Source of the DNA: Trematomus loennbergii
Taxonomy: Eukaryota; Chordata; Actinopteri; Perciformes; Nototheniidae
Direction: 5' to 3'
Length of the DNA: 64,000 nt
Assembly (NCBI GenBank): GCA_012861695.1
Contig: JAAOOA010000060.1
Coordinates: 8,954,454-9,018,453 of the forward strand
Part shown: positions 12,132-27,923 of the stretch, piece by piece
Position numbering within the stretch: position 1 is the stretch's first letter
Layout of the letters: the number at the start of each line of letters is the position of its first letter
Made by a program: the position numbers and the translations under genes
Notes under the pieces: model-generated
The model's database searches: none
What the model was told of the DNA's origin: nothing
Seen by the model: the letters and a program-made list of their open reading frames with translations, nothing else

Positions 12132-13110
12132 ATCAGGTGAACGTTTTCTTTTCTGCCCCATATATTTCCCATCTATGTTCACTTGCTAGGCTGTGTGCTA
12201 GCTTCATGATAAATCATGAGCATGACCATATTTCAGTTAAATATCAATTTCCTGTTTACCCTGACTTGTTAGTTAATTTCATGGGAGGCAGTTCAAGGTC
12301 AGGTTTATTTTTGTTATACGTATTGTTGTCAGGCAAACTGTGTCATTACAACTAGTAAGATGTTTTGTGTTATGTTTATTTTTCAAGTTAGTTTACAGCA
12401 GCCAGACTGCTGAGCGGCTAAGCTAAGCAAATATATTTAACGATACGTGTCGTAGCGTGTTGTGTTTTTTATCTATTTATTTATTTAGCTCAAGCGCTGG
12501 GTTGACAGTCACAGTGATGCTACAGTATGTCTGTATTGTGTTTACATTTTCACCATACTCATTAAACTTCATGAAATCTGACATCTTTGCTGCGGAGTTT
12601 TTTAAGACTGTTTAGCTGAAATTAAGCTAGCTCCTCGTCTTGTGAGACCGCCACAATTTTACTTGCCAAGTAAAATACCTCAACATCTACTCTATAGATT
12701 GACACAGAACTTTTTGAAGACAATGATGATGTATCCTATCTTGGACGTCCCCTGATTTTTCCTTGTAAAGTTTACATCTGTGGCTGTGAATTCAATATCT
12801 AAATAACTATTGAATGGATTACCATAACATTTTATAGACTCTTCATCTAGTGCCATCAGCAGTTGGAAATGTTATTATTGTGTCTTTATTGAACAAGTAC
12901 CATGCATAAATAAACATCAATCACAAGGAGAGAAAGGAAGCTATATACCAGATTAGAGTTAAAAGCTAATTTCCATATGCAGTCCCTGGTCATGTAAACA
13001 CGTAACAATCAATAAACACATAAAACATTCCTTGGTATCTTTCACTAACTGTCAGTGGTGTCTCATAGTTTGGTTTATCACCAAATACCTACTATACTAC
13101 ATTGACATTG
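12132..13110. other. No gene recognised
   Basis: AT-rich sequence between the hAT element and the LINE. No motif or boundary was found other than the probable 5' junction of the LINE near 13.11 kb. Confidence 0.4.
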
Positions 13111-13126
13111 TCATCAGCAACTATTC

Positions 13127-14959
13127 ATGAACGGTAAGGCAAGCATATTATGCTTTTCTGAGACCAAATTGGACAATTCCATTACAGATTCAGAGATTGA
13201 AATTGAAGATTATCTTGTAGTGAGAAGGGACAGGAACGTGAATGGAGGTGGTGTCTGCATGTACATACATAAAGACACCAATTTCAAAAACCGTACTGAC
13301 CTGCATCATGAAAATATTGAATCTGTGTGGGTTGAAATTCTTTTTGACAATGCTAAATCTGTAATAGTCGGGACAATCTATAGACCACCGGAACAGAGTG
13401 ACTTTTATGATACATTAGATGGGTGTTTGGCTGATGTGGGGGATGTAGAGACAATTATTATTGGAGACTGGAACACGGATATGCAACGTAAAGACACGTC
13501 CGTCTTCAAGTCCTTCAGTAGGATTTGTGATCTGCACGGCTTCAGCCAGCTAATCACCCAACCCACCCGGGTATGTGAAACAACACAAACTACCATTGAT
13601 CTCATTCTGACCTCTGACAGGTCCAGGATCTCCAGTAAAGGGGTTATAGCATGCGGTTTAAGTGATCATTATATGATATTCTGTACCCGCAAAAAGCTAA
13701 AACAAAAGGCCGGCTGTCACAAAACAGTCATATCTAGAGACCTCAAAAACTACTCTAGCGAGGCCTTTAACCTAGAACTGGAGAGCCTGGACTGGTCAGA
13801 TGAGCTCAGTGGTACACAAGTTGAAGAAACATGGCTTGGTTTCAAAAACAAATTCTCTGCAATACTCAATGATTTGGCCCCCCTAAGAACAACCAGGGTA
13901 AAAAATCGCGCTGAGCCGTGGATGCACTCCGGCATACTGACCGCCATGAAAACCAGAGACAAAAAATGCTCTGAGTTTCATAAAAGTCAGTCAATGCTTT
14001 CCAAAAGCACGAGCAGTGAACTCCAGGCCCACGTGACTGAACTAAAAATTGAAAGAAACAGACTAAGAAATGACGTAAGCTCCATGATCAAAACTGCCAA
14101 AAAGAATTTCATCAATGACAAAACTGAGGAAAACAAAAATAAACCCCGTGAACTTTGGAAATTACTCAATAACCAGCTTGGCTGCAGTAAAAAACTCAAA
14201 ACGAGATTTTCAAACTTAAACATAAAGACAGATAACAGGCAACAGTACTTGAACATTTTTTTCACAAACATAGCCACAACTCTTGTAAATAAATTACCCT
14301 CCCACTCAGGGCTTTTTGGAGTAGATCACATCATGACCTACTACAAAAACCTAGGGGTACGCAAAGATGATTTCAGTCTAGCAAGGGTAACAACAGCAGA
14401 GGTACTCATTAAACTGAGCGCCCTCAAACCTAACAAGGCCACTGGCCACGACAATATCCCCTCCAAATTCCTCAGAGACACAGCAACCGCCATCTCACCA
14501 GTCATAGCTCACATAATTAACCTCTCCATAAAACAGGGAAAAGTACCCAAAGACTTCAAAATTGCAAGAGTAACCCCCCTGCACAAAAAGGGCAGCAAAT
14601 TGGACCCAGGCAACTACCGCCCTGTTTCTATACTTACCTCCATCTCGAAAGTCATGGAAAAAATAGTATATGAACAGGTCGAAAAGTACCTCGCGGAAAA
14701 GAAACTAATCTATGAATTTCAATCTGGCTTTAGAACATCCCACTCCACTGACACATGCCTTCTTTATTTGAACGACCACATCAAACAAGAGGTGGACGAG
14801 GGTAAATACTGCGGCATGGTGATGCTGGACCTACAAAAGGCTTTCGACACTGTCAATCACCCCATTCTGATTGACAAGCTAAAAGCAATTGGTTTTGATA
14901 AACTATCGGTGAGCTGGATGCAATCCTACCTGGAGGGAGAGAACAGATGGTGGAGGTAA
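13127..14959 (+). pseudogene. LINE endonuclease plus N-terminal half of RT
   Basis: 610 codons. The endonuclease part shows LCFSETKLDNS, GTIYRPPEQSDF, IIIGDWNTDMQ and the terminal SDHYMIF motif, so the catalytic Asp/Asn and Asp/His pairs are present, but the N-terminal NARS-type strand is missing. A Lys-rich linker follows (residues about 200-400). The RT then starts with LKPNKATGHDNIPSKFLRD, NYRPVSILTSISKVMEKIV, FQSGFRTSHSTDT and motif A LDLQKAFDTVNHPIL. The frame ends in WWR-stop just after SYLEGE. One missing base in the G-run near 14935-14938 explains this: in the +2 frame the sequence continues as GREQMVEVNG into the next frame. Confidence 0.88.
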
Positions 14960-16014
14960 ACGGTACTCTGTCCCCCCCCCTCCCAGTGAGCTGTGGTGTT
15001 CCACAAGGAAGCATATTAGGTCCGTTACTGTTCCTAATTTATGCAAATGACATGTCATCAGCATGTGACTGCAACTTGTTCCTGTTCGCGGACGACTCAG
15101 CCCTGCTGGTCTCTGACAGGAGCAGATTGCAGGTTGAAAAAACCCTCAGCTCCGAGCTCGGCAGAATCTGCACCTGGCTCGCCGATAATAAATTATCATT
15201 ACACCTGGGTAAAACAGAGTCCATTCTCTTCGGTTCGAAACATAATCTCAGCAAATCCGACGACTTCTCAGTTGCAGTGGGTGACATTATTGTCACAAGT
15301 AAGAAGGAAATTACATACCTAGGATCTATTCTTGAGGCAAACCTCTCCTGTGACAAAATGGCATCCAATGTAATAAAAAAAGTCAATCAAAGAACTAGAT
15401 TCCTATACCGGATCTCCTCTCTGGTAAACAAAAACACCCTGAAAACTCTGGCAGGAGCACTCATTCAAGGGTACTATGACTATGCTTGCACGTCATGGTA
15501 CCATAGCACCTCCAAGGCGCTAAAAATAAAACTTCAAACATCGCAAAATAAACTGGTCAGACTACTGCTTGACCTTTCATCTAGAACCCACCTCACCTCT
15601 GCCCACTTTGACAACCTAGGATGGCTTAGAGTAGACGACAGAGTACAGCTACTTGCAATGGGCCTGGTCTACAAGATCCACTACACCTCTATGGTACCCA
15701 TGTACATGTCAAAATTCTTCCCAAAGGTCAAGGAATACCATGATCATAACACCAGAGGGAGCTCCACAAATCATGTAAAACCCAGATTTGGCACAAAAAA
15801 GGGGGAATACACGTTTCGCAATTATGCCACATCAAGGTGGAACGCTCTTCCCACAACTGTAAAGGAAAGTAAAACTATACTTACCTTCAAAACCTCTCTT
15901 AAAGAGCACCTTCGGGGAGAGCATTGCAAAACTGGCCCCGGTAATGGTACAAATCTCAACCTGTCGTACAATGGACAGCTTCCCCCCCCATCTATGTATA
16001 TACTCGCATTTTAG
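14947..16014 (+). pseudogene. LINE RT C-terminal half and tail domain
   Basis: 355 codons in the frame shifted by one base from the upstream part. It carries motif B as SCGVPQGSILGPLLFLIY, motif C as LFADDSALL, the thumb motif GKTESILFGS and the KEITYLGSILE segment, then a C-terminal region ending FRNYATSRWNALPTTVKES, which is typical of these elements. All core catalytic aspartates are present in the two halves together. Because only one indel separates them, this copy decayed recently compared with the other LINEs in the window. Confidence 0.88.
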
Positions 16015-16326
16015 ACTCTGTTACTAACTGTATATCTGTAGACTTGGTATGTCTTAAATGTCCGGTTAGGATGTATTAGAACGAAATCTAAAATGAAAAT
16101 TGTAAATAAGCCATCTGTATGTAAAAAACCACCTGTATGTAAATTGTAAATAAGCCATCTGTATGTCAAATATGTCTTATATGTCTTAAATGATATGATG
16201 AATTGGAAATGGGGGACCCTGATGTAAACAAGACGAAAGTCTTTCTCTGGTCTGCATCCCCTTAACAATTGTATGTTTTGAGCTGTACTGTACTGTACCC
16301 AATATACAAGCTGTTAATAAACTTTT

Positions 16327-16348
16327 CAATCAATCAATCAATCAATCA
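16327..16348 (+). repeat. (CAAT)n LINE tail
   Basis: Five CAAT-type units directly after the AATAAA-containing 3' end, as expected for a LINE 3' tail. Confidence 0.85.
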
Positions 16349-16349
16349 G

Positions 16350-18640
16350 CCTCAGCTGTACTTTGTGTGTAGCGAAAGTTAGCTAATGTTTGCATCAAGA
16401 ATGCTTATCTAAGATGGTGTGCATAGCAAACATTATACATCAGCATGTTGACTTTACCATTAAACGCATAACAATACTGGGCCTAAGTTGAGCTTCACAG
16501 AGCCTCCAGCATGGCTGTAGACTGTAGTATTGTGCAATTCTCTTGGCTCTTTACTCCAGCACACTGTGCATTTGCATCAATATTATGGGAGCATAGTAGG
16601 GGTGTAAGATCTTCTTAAAAATAGCTGCAGCAAAAAGTATGCCAATGGTCCCGAGAAAGGGTGTCGAAGTGGAATCTTCATTCACTTGAACTCACAATAA
16701 CTGAGTATGTGTTTTACTTGCTGAGAACAGACTGAAGGGGAAAGAAAAATAAAATAAGCAAGAAGTAAATATGACTGCAATACATGCTGGCAGATGGAGA
16801 TACAAGTGGCTTACAATGTCTGTGGGTTGTAGACTTTAGAAAGTCACTGATTGCAAATCGTTCCAATATATTCACATTTCTTAAATATAATGGATGTTGA
16901 GCAAACACTCTAGCATTGCATCATGATTGATATTTCTTCAAAAGTAAAAGGAGCAATGGCTTAAGGTACAGTAGAACAATCTGAAATTGAGCAACCTCTG
17001 AAGGATTACATCAATTTCGTACAACGATGCACCTCACGATTTACGTCAAATGCCAATGTTCCTTGGCAATGCAGAACACAGTGTGACCTTTTTGTAGCAA
17101 AGGGGATAGTAACCACAATCTTTCCCACAGAATGTGTCTACCTGACAGTGTGCATACATCTTTAATAACCATACCGTAACCTTAACCAAGTACAACCAAG
17201 TTGATTTTTGGAAACAACTTGAACAACACCATTGAAATATCACCTTTACGTGGGGATCGGGAAGCAAATAACTGCTGATGACACAGTCAGCACTTAAACA
17301 ACAACAATATAATTCATAAAAATTTTGTTTCTGGTTATGTCACACATTTAAGTCCAATTACTCTCCGGTATTCATTCCCTTGTTTTAGCTCTGATTTCTG
17401 GGCTGGACTAATCTCTATAAACAGATGCCTGCATTTAAAATCAGAGTAGTATTGACCAATCACATTCAAGCAGGCTTTGGTTGAATCCAGGTAAACAGCC
17501 AAATGCAATCTTGGAAGCCATTGGATATTGTTTAATGATTAATCCGCTAAAATAAGTATGCAACTAGCTACTTGTGACATTATCTGGTTGTAATCATCGT
17601 CTCTCAACTCCAACTCCTTTTGTCAGTTAGTATTTGAAGTGTAAACAATGAGCAGGACATAACAAAAATACGTTTTGGTCTGGATGTCTAATGGCTACAC
17701 CGATACTTACTTAATTAACCAACCTCAAATTAACATTGAGAGACATAAATGTAACATCCTTTTTATTTCAATGTGCTCAAGAACAGATATAACAAAACAG
17801 ACGAGTGTTCCTGCTCAGTAGCAGTGTGTTACAGGAACTAATTCATAATGAGTGGATTTTAAGAATTGTTTAAGCGATTAACAGATGGATTCTTGTACAA
17901 TGATAAAATACTCTAAACCTCATATCAAGTTTTTGTCATCTGAAAACACATGCTAACTTCACCAATAAAATAACAAAAAGCTAGAAGGCAATCATGAACA
18001 ACTTGCAATGCCGCTCACCGTCTCTCGGGATTCGTCAGCAGCAAGGGAGTGGGGAGTTCAAAGCCGAGTAAAAATAAGGAAACTAAATGTAAACTGCAAA
18101 CGGGGCATTCGAGCAGTGTCCTCTCAATCACCGTCTGGCAAACCATTATAAACTGTCTGCTTGTGGGAAATTATTACATTTAGAAAAACAAAATATGTCA
18201 AGTTTATCCCTCGGGACAGCAACTATTTATGTGTGTTCAAATAAGAAAGTGTTGAATGCGATGATGTCCTGAAGGCAATTTGTTATTTAATAATTTCCTC
18301 TCATGCGTTTTATCTGAGCTGCGGGTTGAAGGGGGAACTCTAATTTGTACACAAATACATTTTATTTACAGCCCGGGCACGGTAATACAAAAACAAAAAT
18401 GCTTGGGGGAAGGAAAGACATTTAATAGCACTGCTTTTTGAAGGATATTCATTATCTCTGCTTTAGTGTGTCCCCTTATATTCAGGAGCACTTACTCACA
18501 TCAGCCCACCACCTCCAAATCAGCCTCAACTATATTTATGTCACCTTTAAAAAAACTTGCCCCCTACAACGCCCCTAACCCTAACCCTAAACAATGGTAA
18601 CCACTAACCAGAAGGCCAAACATTTAACACAACTCTGAAG
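16350..18640. other. Gene-free stretch, unique-looking
   Basis: No element ends or coding signals. The part from about 18100 to 18500 is AT-rich but compositionally complex (TTATTTAATAATTTCC, TTTATTTACAGCC) and might be a conserved non-coding element. Two or three CCTAA-like units near 18571 are too few to call telomeric. Confidence 0.4.
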
Positions 18641-18659
18641 CCACAATACAGCCACAGCC

Positions 18660-18920
18660 TTGTACTACAACTACAACAGCAGACCTTTTTCCCCATCAGA
18701 GACTTTGTCCAACTCCTTGCTCAAGTTTATTCAAGTCATCTCCTGTCTGGGCTCCTGCAACTCCCTCTGCGGCCACACTCCTTCCAGCCCCTTCAACTCA
18801 TCCAGAACGCTGCAGCACGCCTCGTCTACAACCTCCCTGGACCCTCCCATGTTATCCCCCTCATACAGTCCCTCCGCTGGTTGCTTGTGTCGAATACAAA
18901 ATCCTGCCGCTGGCAAACAA
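18660..18920 (+). mobile_element. Short L2/CR1-type LINE fragment (C-terminal RT region)
   Basis: Reading the plus strand gives VISCLGSCNSL and, in another frame, LQLIQNAAARLVYNLP followed by SHVIPLIQSLRWL. This matches the region after the RT thumb in L2-type LINEs (compare the copy at 51.1-51.6 kb: KRLQLVQNAAARLLTG). Frames change at least twice in 260 bp, so it is an old relic. Neither end can be defined. Confidence 0.7.
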
Positions 18921-19023
18921 GGGCTGCGGAGGGATCCACACATGCACACCATGTGAGATATATATTTTTAAATCCTCTGGAGCAGAGAGAGGAGCTGTGG
19001 ATTATTGTTATTGATTAATGCAT

Positions 19024-19296
19024 CAGTGTTTCTTAGGGTCAAAAACACTAAACTCACAACTTAAAATGAAAGCGTTTAGTTTATTTAATAAAAGAGCACA
19101 TCTTCAATGTGAAAAGTGACAGTAGATATAGATTAGTTGCAATTTGGTGCTATATATATATTACATTTTTAAAAGAAAAAAGAAAAAAAAGAATTATAAT
19201 TATTTATTTATTTTTTAACACCTTGAATTTCTGGGGGCGCGGGGCTCCGTTGGCGGGGCGCAGTGCCCCTCCAAGACAATGGTAGGGGAAACACTG
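19024..19296. mobile_element. Small hAT-like MITE
   Basis: CAGTGTTTC at the left is mirrored by GGGGAAACACTG at the right. The interior contains a GC-rich stretch near the right end (GGGGCGCGGGGCTCCG). Flanking 8-mers (TAATGCAT and AATACAAT) do not match well, so the target duplication is not confirmed and the left edge is tentative. Confidence 0.5.
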
Positions 19297-19615
19297 AATA
19301 CAATATGAGCGTGTCGTGACAGAACTGAAAGAACATCTGAATATCAAAGCTCACGCAGCCTGAATGTTGGTAATTGTATCCTTCCGTATCCATATATGTC
19401 CACAGATGCATGTACAGTTTTAAGTCATTGGCATTAACCTCCTGAGCCTCAGGCGTGGGGAGCCTAACTAAAGGCTTGTTAGGTGCTTGAAATGTTGTGC
19501 ATGTGCATGGATTAGACACACACATCATCGCATGGATCGAAGCACTATACGGTGACCATAACACTTGGTAAGTCTATAGCTTCATTTCTCACCACCTGCT
19601 CGATAACCTTTAGAT

Positions 19616-20285
19616 CAGGGGTGGGGAACCGTCGGCCTCAGGGCCAAATACGGTCTGCGAGACTAAATTATACGGCCCTCGAGGTAATTTATAAACACGC
19701 GGGAAAAAAAAAATTAAAGAAATCTAGACCGCAAAAAAAATTAACGAGCGAGTGCCTGTTTTTCCTGTCAGGCCTAACGTGTCATCACGCGGTATATGTC
19801 TCGTCTGACATGGGTGTAGTTCTGCCGGAGAGCACAGGAACGCCGCTCCGGCAAATTGCAGTAGGCATAAAGAGCTGTACACATGCCGCAGTTTTTGCGT
19901 GGCTGTGTCTTAGTTGTAAGCCCAGTGGCGATCTGTTCATCTGTCATACTGATCATACAGTCAATAACTTTGTTGTTATTAGCATCTGGTTAGCTAGCTA
20001 TGCTAACGAATATAAGAAACTTTTTCTACAAAAACATTTTGTGTCCATATCTTTCTGTTTTGGTGGTCATGCCACAACCGTGCACGTGAATGCATGTGCG
20101 AGTCATGGTAAGATATCTGGATTAAGAGGTTGCTTTTTCTTTGCAGCATGAAAGAAAGGCGAAATGAATGGGCTGTGATTTTAGTTTTTTTTAAGCAGAG
20201 GTTGAGTTCAATATTTTGTTTGGCCCTTGGAGGATGTTGTAAAATTGAAATAGCCCTTGAGAGGAAAAAGGTTCCCCACCCCCTG
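19616..20285. mobile_element. Non-autonomous hAT element, perfect 8-bp TSD
   Basis: The termini are CAGGGGTGGGGAACC on the left and its inverse ending GGTTCCCCACCCCCTG on the right. The exact duplication CTTTAGAT occurs at 19608-19615 and 20286-20293. The ends carry the GGCC(C)TC..GGCCAAA sequence seen in a widespread vertebrate hAT group. A 199-codon frame crosses the left end and has no transposase motif, so it is treated as chance. Confidence 0.9.
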
Positions 20286-20293
20286 CTTTAGAT

Positions 20294-20694
20294 AGAGAAA
20301 GGAATTGTATACTTCATAGAGCCATCTGTCCCATTCGCGATTTCTTCCATAACACCTGAAAGTCTTCGTGTTCACAGACTTTTACTGTATACCTTTTATA
20401 AGACCACGTCCACCGTTCTTTATTATCAGTTATCCCTTTGATACACAAGCTATGCATACCCCTTCTAAGGGACAGCATGGGTAAAAAATGACCCGTATTG
20501 ACTTACAATGTTATTTCATGCATGGCTATATTATTGGAAATCCATTTATTTAATCATTTAATATTCCAAGTATTCATTAAATGTCTTGTTTTTGGATCAC
20601 CACACATCATTATTTTCAATCAACCTTTCAAAATGTAGGAACTAAAACAGTTTTTGTAGTAATACATCAGGTTTGCACACATGGGTCAAAAAAA
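20294..20694. other. No gene recognised
   Basis: AT-rich spacer. GGGTAAAAAATGACCC near 20478 is a short palindrome reminiscent of repeat families but has no clear partner. Confidence 0.35.
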
Positions 20695-21546
20695 CATACT
20701 ATAATAATAATTTTGTTAAAAATAATTATTTTATCAGTGATTTGGACCAAACAATACATTAGGCTGGGTGGTGTGTGTGTTTGGTCTTTTTAGCCCAGAT
20801 CTTTCCATTGCTCCTGTAATGTGCTTTTGGAGGTGGGGCGTGCCCTCCATGCGCCTCTTCATTCACTATATTGACAAAAGTATTGGGCCACCGACACATT
20901 ACACCTACAGGAGCTTTTATGACATCTCATTCCAAATTCTTAGGCATTAATATGAAGTTGGTCCCCCCTTTGCAGCTACAACAGCTTCCACTCTTCTGGG
21001 AAGGCTTTCTACAAGATTTTGGAGTGTATCTGTGGGAATTTTTGCCATTCATCCAGAAGAGCATTAGTGAGGTCAGACACTGATGTTGGGCCTGGCTCTC
21101 CATTCTAGTTCATCCCAAAGGTGTTCAGTGGGGTGGGGGTCAGGGCTCTGTGCGGGCCAGTCAACTTCTTCCACACCAAACTCATCCAACCATGCCTTTA
21201 TGGACCCTGCTTTGTGGGGCACAGTCATGCTGGAACAGAAAAGGGCCTTGTGTGGGCCTTGTGTTTCCACAAAGTTGGAAGCATAGAATTGTCCAACATG
21301 TCATGAAGCTCCCGGTGCACAGTTTGGTGCTGATAGTAATGCCAGAGCTGGAACTCTGCAGTTATTGATTCAGCAAAGCTTTGGCCACTTTTACGCACTA
21401 TGCTCCTCAGCATTGCAAGTTTGGCATGTGAAAAGTTGTCCACGGTAAACATGTTCCTAATGGCAATCGTTTACAAATAAAAGCTTCATGCTTGGTCCAA
21501 ATCACTGTAAAATAATTATTTATAACTAAATAATTATTATAGTATG
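20695..21546. repeat. Inverted repeat of about 55 bp enclosing a Tc1 relic
   Basis: The left arm (20695-20751, CATACTATAATAATAATTTT through CAGTGATTTGGACCAA) matches the inverse of the right arm (21491-21546, TTGGTCCAAATCACTG through TATAGTATG) with several mismatches and one or two small gaps. Its spacing and position outside the Tc1 sequence suggest an older palindromic or TIR element that received the Tc1 insertion. Confidence 0.6.
20866..21475 (-). mobile_element. Internally deleted Tc1-like transposon
   Basis: The 3' end at the left is CTATATTGACAAAAGTATTGG, a Tc1-type terminus. On the minus strand the sequence encodes two separated transposase pieces. 21225-21452 reads LRSIVRKSGQSFAESITAEF then TVHRELHDM, the end of the helix-turn-helix region. 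It runs directly into DNSMLPTLWK and, in a second frame at 21073-21270, IKAWLDEFGVEEVDWPAQSP and EHLWDELEWR, the C-terminal end of the DDE domain with the last acidic residue. About 100 residues between are missing, and frames shift. The right terminal repeat is not recognisable. Confidence 0.82.
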
Positions 21547-21874
21547 GTTTAAGCTCGGTGAGTCACTGTTTATATTTGAAACATGCTAACTAAAGATGTT
21601 TATAAGAGTGTGATAGAACAGAAAGATAATATTCTGCACTATTCGTGCAGGTTGGTTTTTTGATCGATGACAGCAAGCCAGATCCAATCTGACTTGGGAT
21701 AGATGGCGAGCCAAGCCAGTGAATCTGTGAGCGGTTGTTGGAAGCGGTGTGGCCTACCATTGGACCTGCCTACAGAGGATGTGATTTGAAGAATCCTGCT
21801 GAATTCACACTGATCTGATCCAGATAAGAACCAGTACACTATTAGCTCTACCCGGGTAGAAGAGCCATAGCAGT
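21547..21874. other. No gene recognised
   Basis: Short spacer leading into the CA tract. No coding or repeat-end signal. Confidence 0.35.
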
Positions 21875-25893
<4,019 letters not shown>

Positions 25894-25897
25894 TTAA

Positions 25898-26130
25898 AGA
25901 TGCCCTATTGTGCTTTTCGGGGGTATCCCTTTCCTGTAGTGTGTTATAGATGTAAATGGTCTGCAAAGGCTCACACCAGAGGGAGTTTTCTCATTGGACA
26001 CCTTTATTTATCTTTCGTAACATAGTGACATAAATATATAAGACTCTATGGGACATTTCCCGAAACACCTCCAAGTGGTTTACCAATCACAACAGAGCTG
26101 ACCAGCTAACCAATCAGAGCAGACTGTGTC
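25898..26130 (+). mobile_element. Partial TTAA-flanked (Kolobok-like) MITE
   Basis: TTAA (25894-25897) is followed by AGATGCCCTATTGTGC, then TGTGTTATAGATGTAAATGG and TCTGCAAAGG. This order matches the left end of the complete element at 39911-40725 (GTGTGTTATGAAGG, ATGTAAACGGTGTGCAGAG). No matching right end was found, so the copy is truncated and its right edge is a guess. Confidence 0.45.
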
Positions 26131-27919
26131 ACAGTCTATGAGCAACATACAAATATATGAATCTGAAAAATCTGCATTTTATATCCTCTTTATTTATCTT
26201 ATTCTGATCCAAAATAGAAAAAAAATCTTAGTTTTTGCTTTCATGGTGACATCGAACATTGAGGCAGCAAATGATGGATGAGGTTGAAGAAGAGCAAGTA
26301 ACGTCAAACTGTTATGTGGAGCTGCTTGATAAAGAATCAACAAACAATCTAAGAGGAACTGTTGTAAGAATGTTTGTTTGTGTGTGTTGTTAGGCTAATT
26401 GTATAACCTGGCCTTGTCATGTTGTGGCAAAGGCAGCTGTTAATCTGCTGCTTCGAAGCAAAGGCATGCTTACTTTTCTCCACAAAAGCACCATCACCGA
26501 AACAAAAAGACGGACACATAAAGTGATGAAAAGTTAAGGGAGAATTTCTATGTCATTCTTCATAATTTCTTTTGTTGCCTCAATTATTTTCTTTGTACCT
26601 GTGTCCTATCGATCCAACCTTGCTCCACCTCTCCGTCTTTCACCCTCTTTCATCAGAGGCGTCTGTTTTCACTCAGAACACCCTTTAACTGTTAACCTTC
26701 ACTCTCTAACTTCACATATCCATCATCACTCAGGGTATGTGTGAGCATATACAATAAGAATGTACAGTATACTGTTCCAAAGGCGGCCGCAAAACAATGG
26801 ACCACTTGGTGGCACTGTGGTATTTGGATTCAGACAATGAGCTATTTTATTTTTCTCTTTTTTTTTTGTGGTTTTAATGAAGGGGTACTAATTTAGTGGA
26901 AGGTGGGAGAGCCACGAGAAAAGCAAGGGGGAGAAGAAGACAGGAACATTGAGTAGGGGTGAGGATGGATGTAAAAATACAAGAATGGGGGGCTCTGACA
27001 TATCCAGAGACACACAAAGAGAGAAAGAATGGGGAGACTTCAGACATTTTACAACACAGCCCAAACCTCATTTCCATGTCTAAACCTAGCTGCCTATTTC
27101 ACAGAACATGGGATGCTGAAACCTGGGGTAATGTATAACATAACCATGACTACCCCGCTGCTTTCATTATGCCAAGAGCATCAACTAAAGCCCGCTTTTA
27201 TTGCAGATATTGTATGCCATGCCCTGCAATTAGCTGTAATTTCTTCTGTCTCAATTCCAAAGAGATTGAAAAAAGAGATAATAATCCTCCATTAATAGTT
27301 ATCACGTTCATGATCGTCAAGCAATTGAGTCTATTTATTCCAAAGTCACAGCCACATAAATGAGCACAATAAGCTTATAATGTAATAATAAGAATCAGTC
27401 TTTCTAATGTTATATAAAAATAGACTCCACAAATCCCTCCTTTCACACCTTTTCTGTGTGAATCTAATCTACGTCTATTTTCTTTTTACTGCGTCTCTGG
27501 TGTAATTTATGAATCTCTGCTGGTTATACTAGATATTGCTCACCCCATCCACATCCTTGTTGATTATGGGACAGAGGAATATGAATTCAAAACCTGCTGA
27601 TATCTGGTTTCTATCTTTAAACTCATCAGGAGGCACCCTAATGCTGTCTTTAGCTTAAAAACTCCCTCCTGGGACCATTTAGTTCTGCTGTCTGTGGGGC
27701 GTTCTGCGAGTATGGTTAATTTAAGATTGAGTTACAGCCCTTTGATTGTTCATTAGATATTCTAGTACCATTTCATACTTTCACATGTCAAACACATGCT
27801 CTTTCATTTACAGTTTTCGCTTTAAATCTCACATTCTCTTCATCTTAATTTTCTGTTTAAACCACATGTATGTTTCTTATCTCTGTAAATTATAAATGGT
27901 GTGCTTATTATTTCTAATG
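26131..27919. other. Gene-free stretch
   Basis: AT-rich DNA with no recognised coding sequence. The part at 27040-27340 is unusually free of low-complexity sequence and homopolymer noise and could be a conserved non-coding element. This is an impression from composition only. Confidence 0.35.
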
Positions 27920-27923
27920 TTAA

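Larger units (their letters stand above)
13111..16349 (+). mobile_element. 5'-truncated Jockey-superfamily LINE, nearly open
   Basis: A non-LTR element of about 3.2 kb on the plus strand: endonuclease (missing its first strand), linker, reverse transcriptase, C-terminal region, short 3' UTR, AATAAA at 16316-16321 and a tail of CAAT repeats. A stop at 13103 and the absence of the endonuclease N-terminus place the 5' truncation near 13.11 kb. ATCAGC occurs at the 5' junction and just after the tail and could be the target duplication, but the tail itself makes this ambiguous. I cannot assign the clade more narrowly than the Jockey/CR1 group. Confidence 0.85.

Noticed and set aside
18565..18590. 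CCCTAACCCTAACCCTAA-like units (telomeric?)
   Set aside because: Only about three units; too short to indicate a telomeric insertion. A similar scrap lies near 2005.
19552..20151. 199-codon frame on the plus strand
   Set aside because: It starts outside and runs across the end of a hAT MITE with an exact target duplication; no transposase motif.
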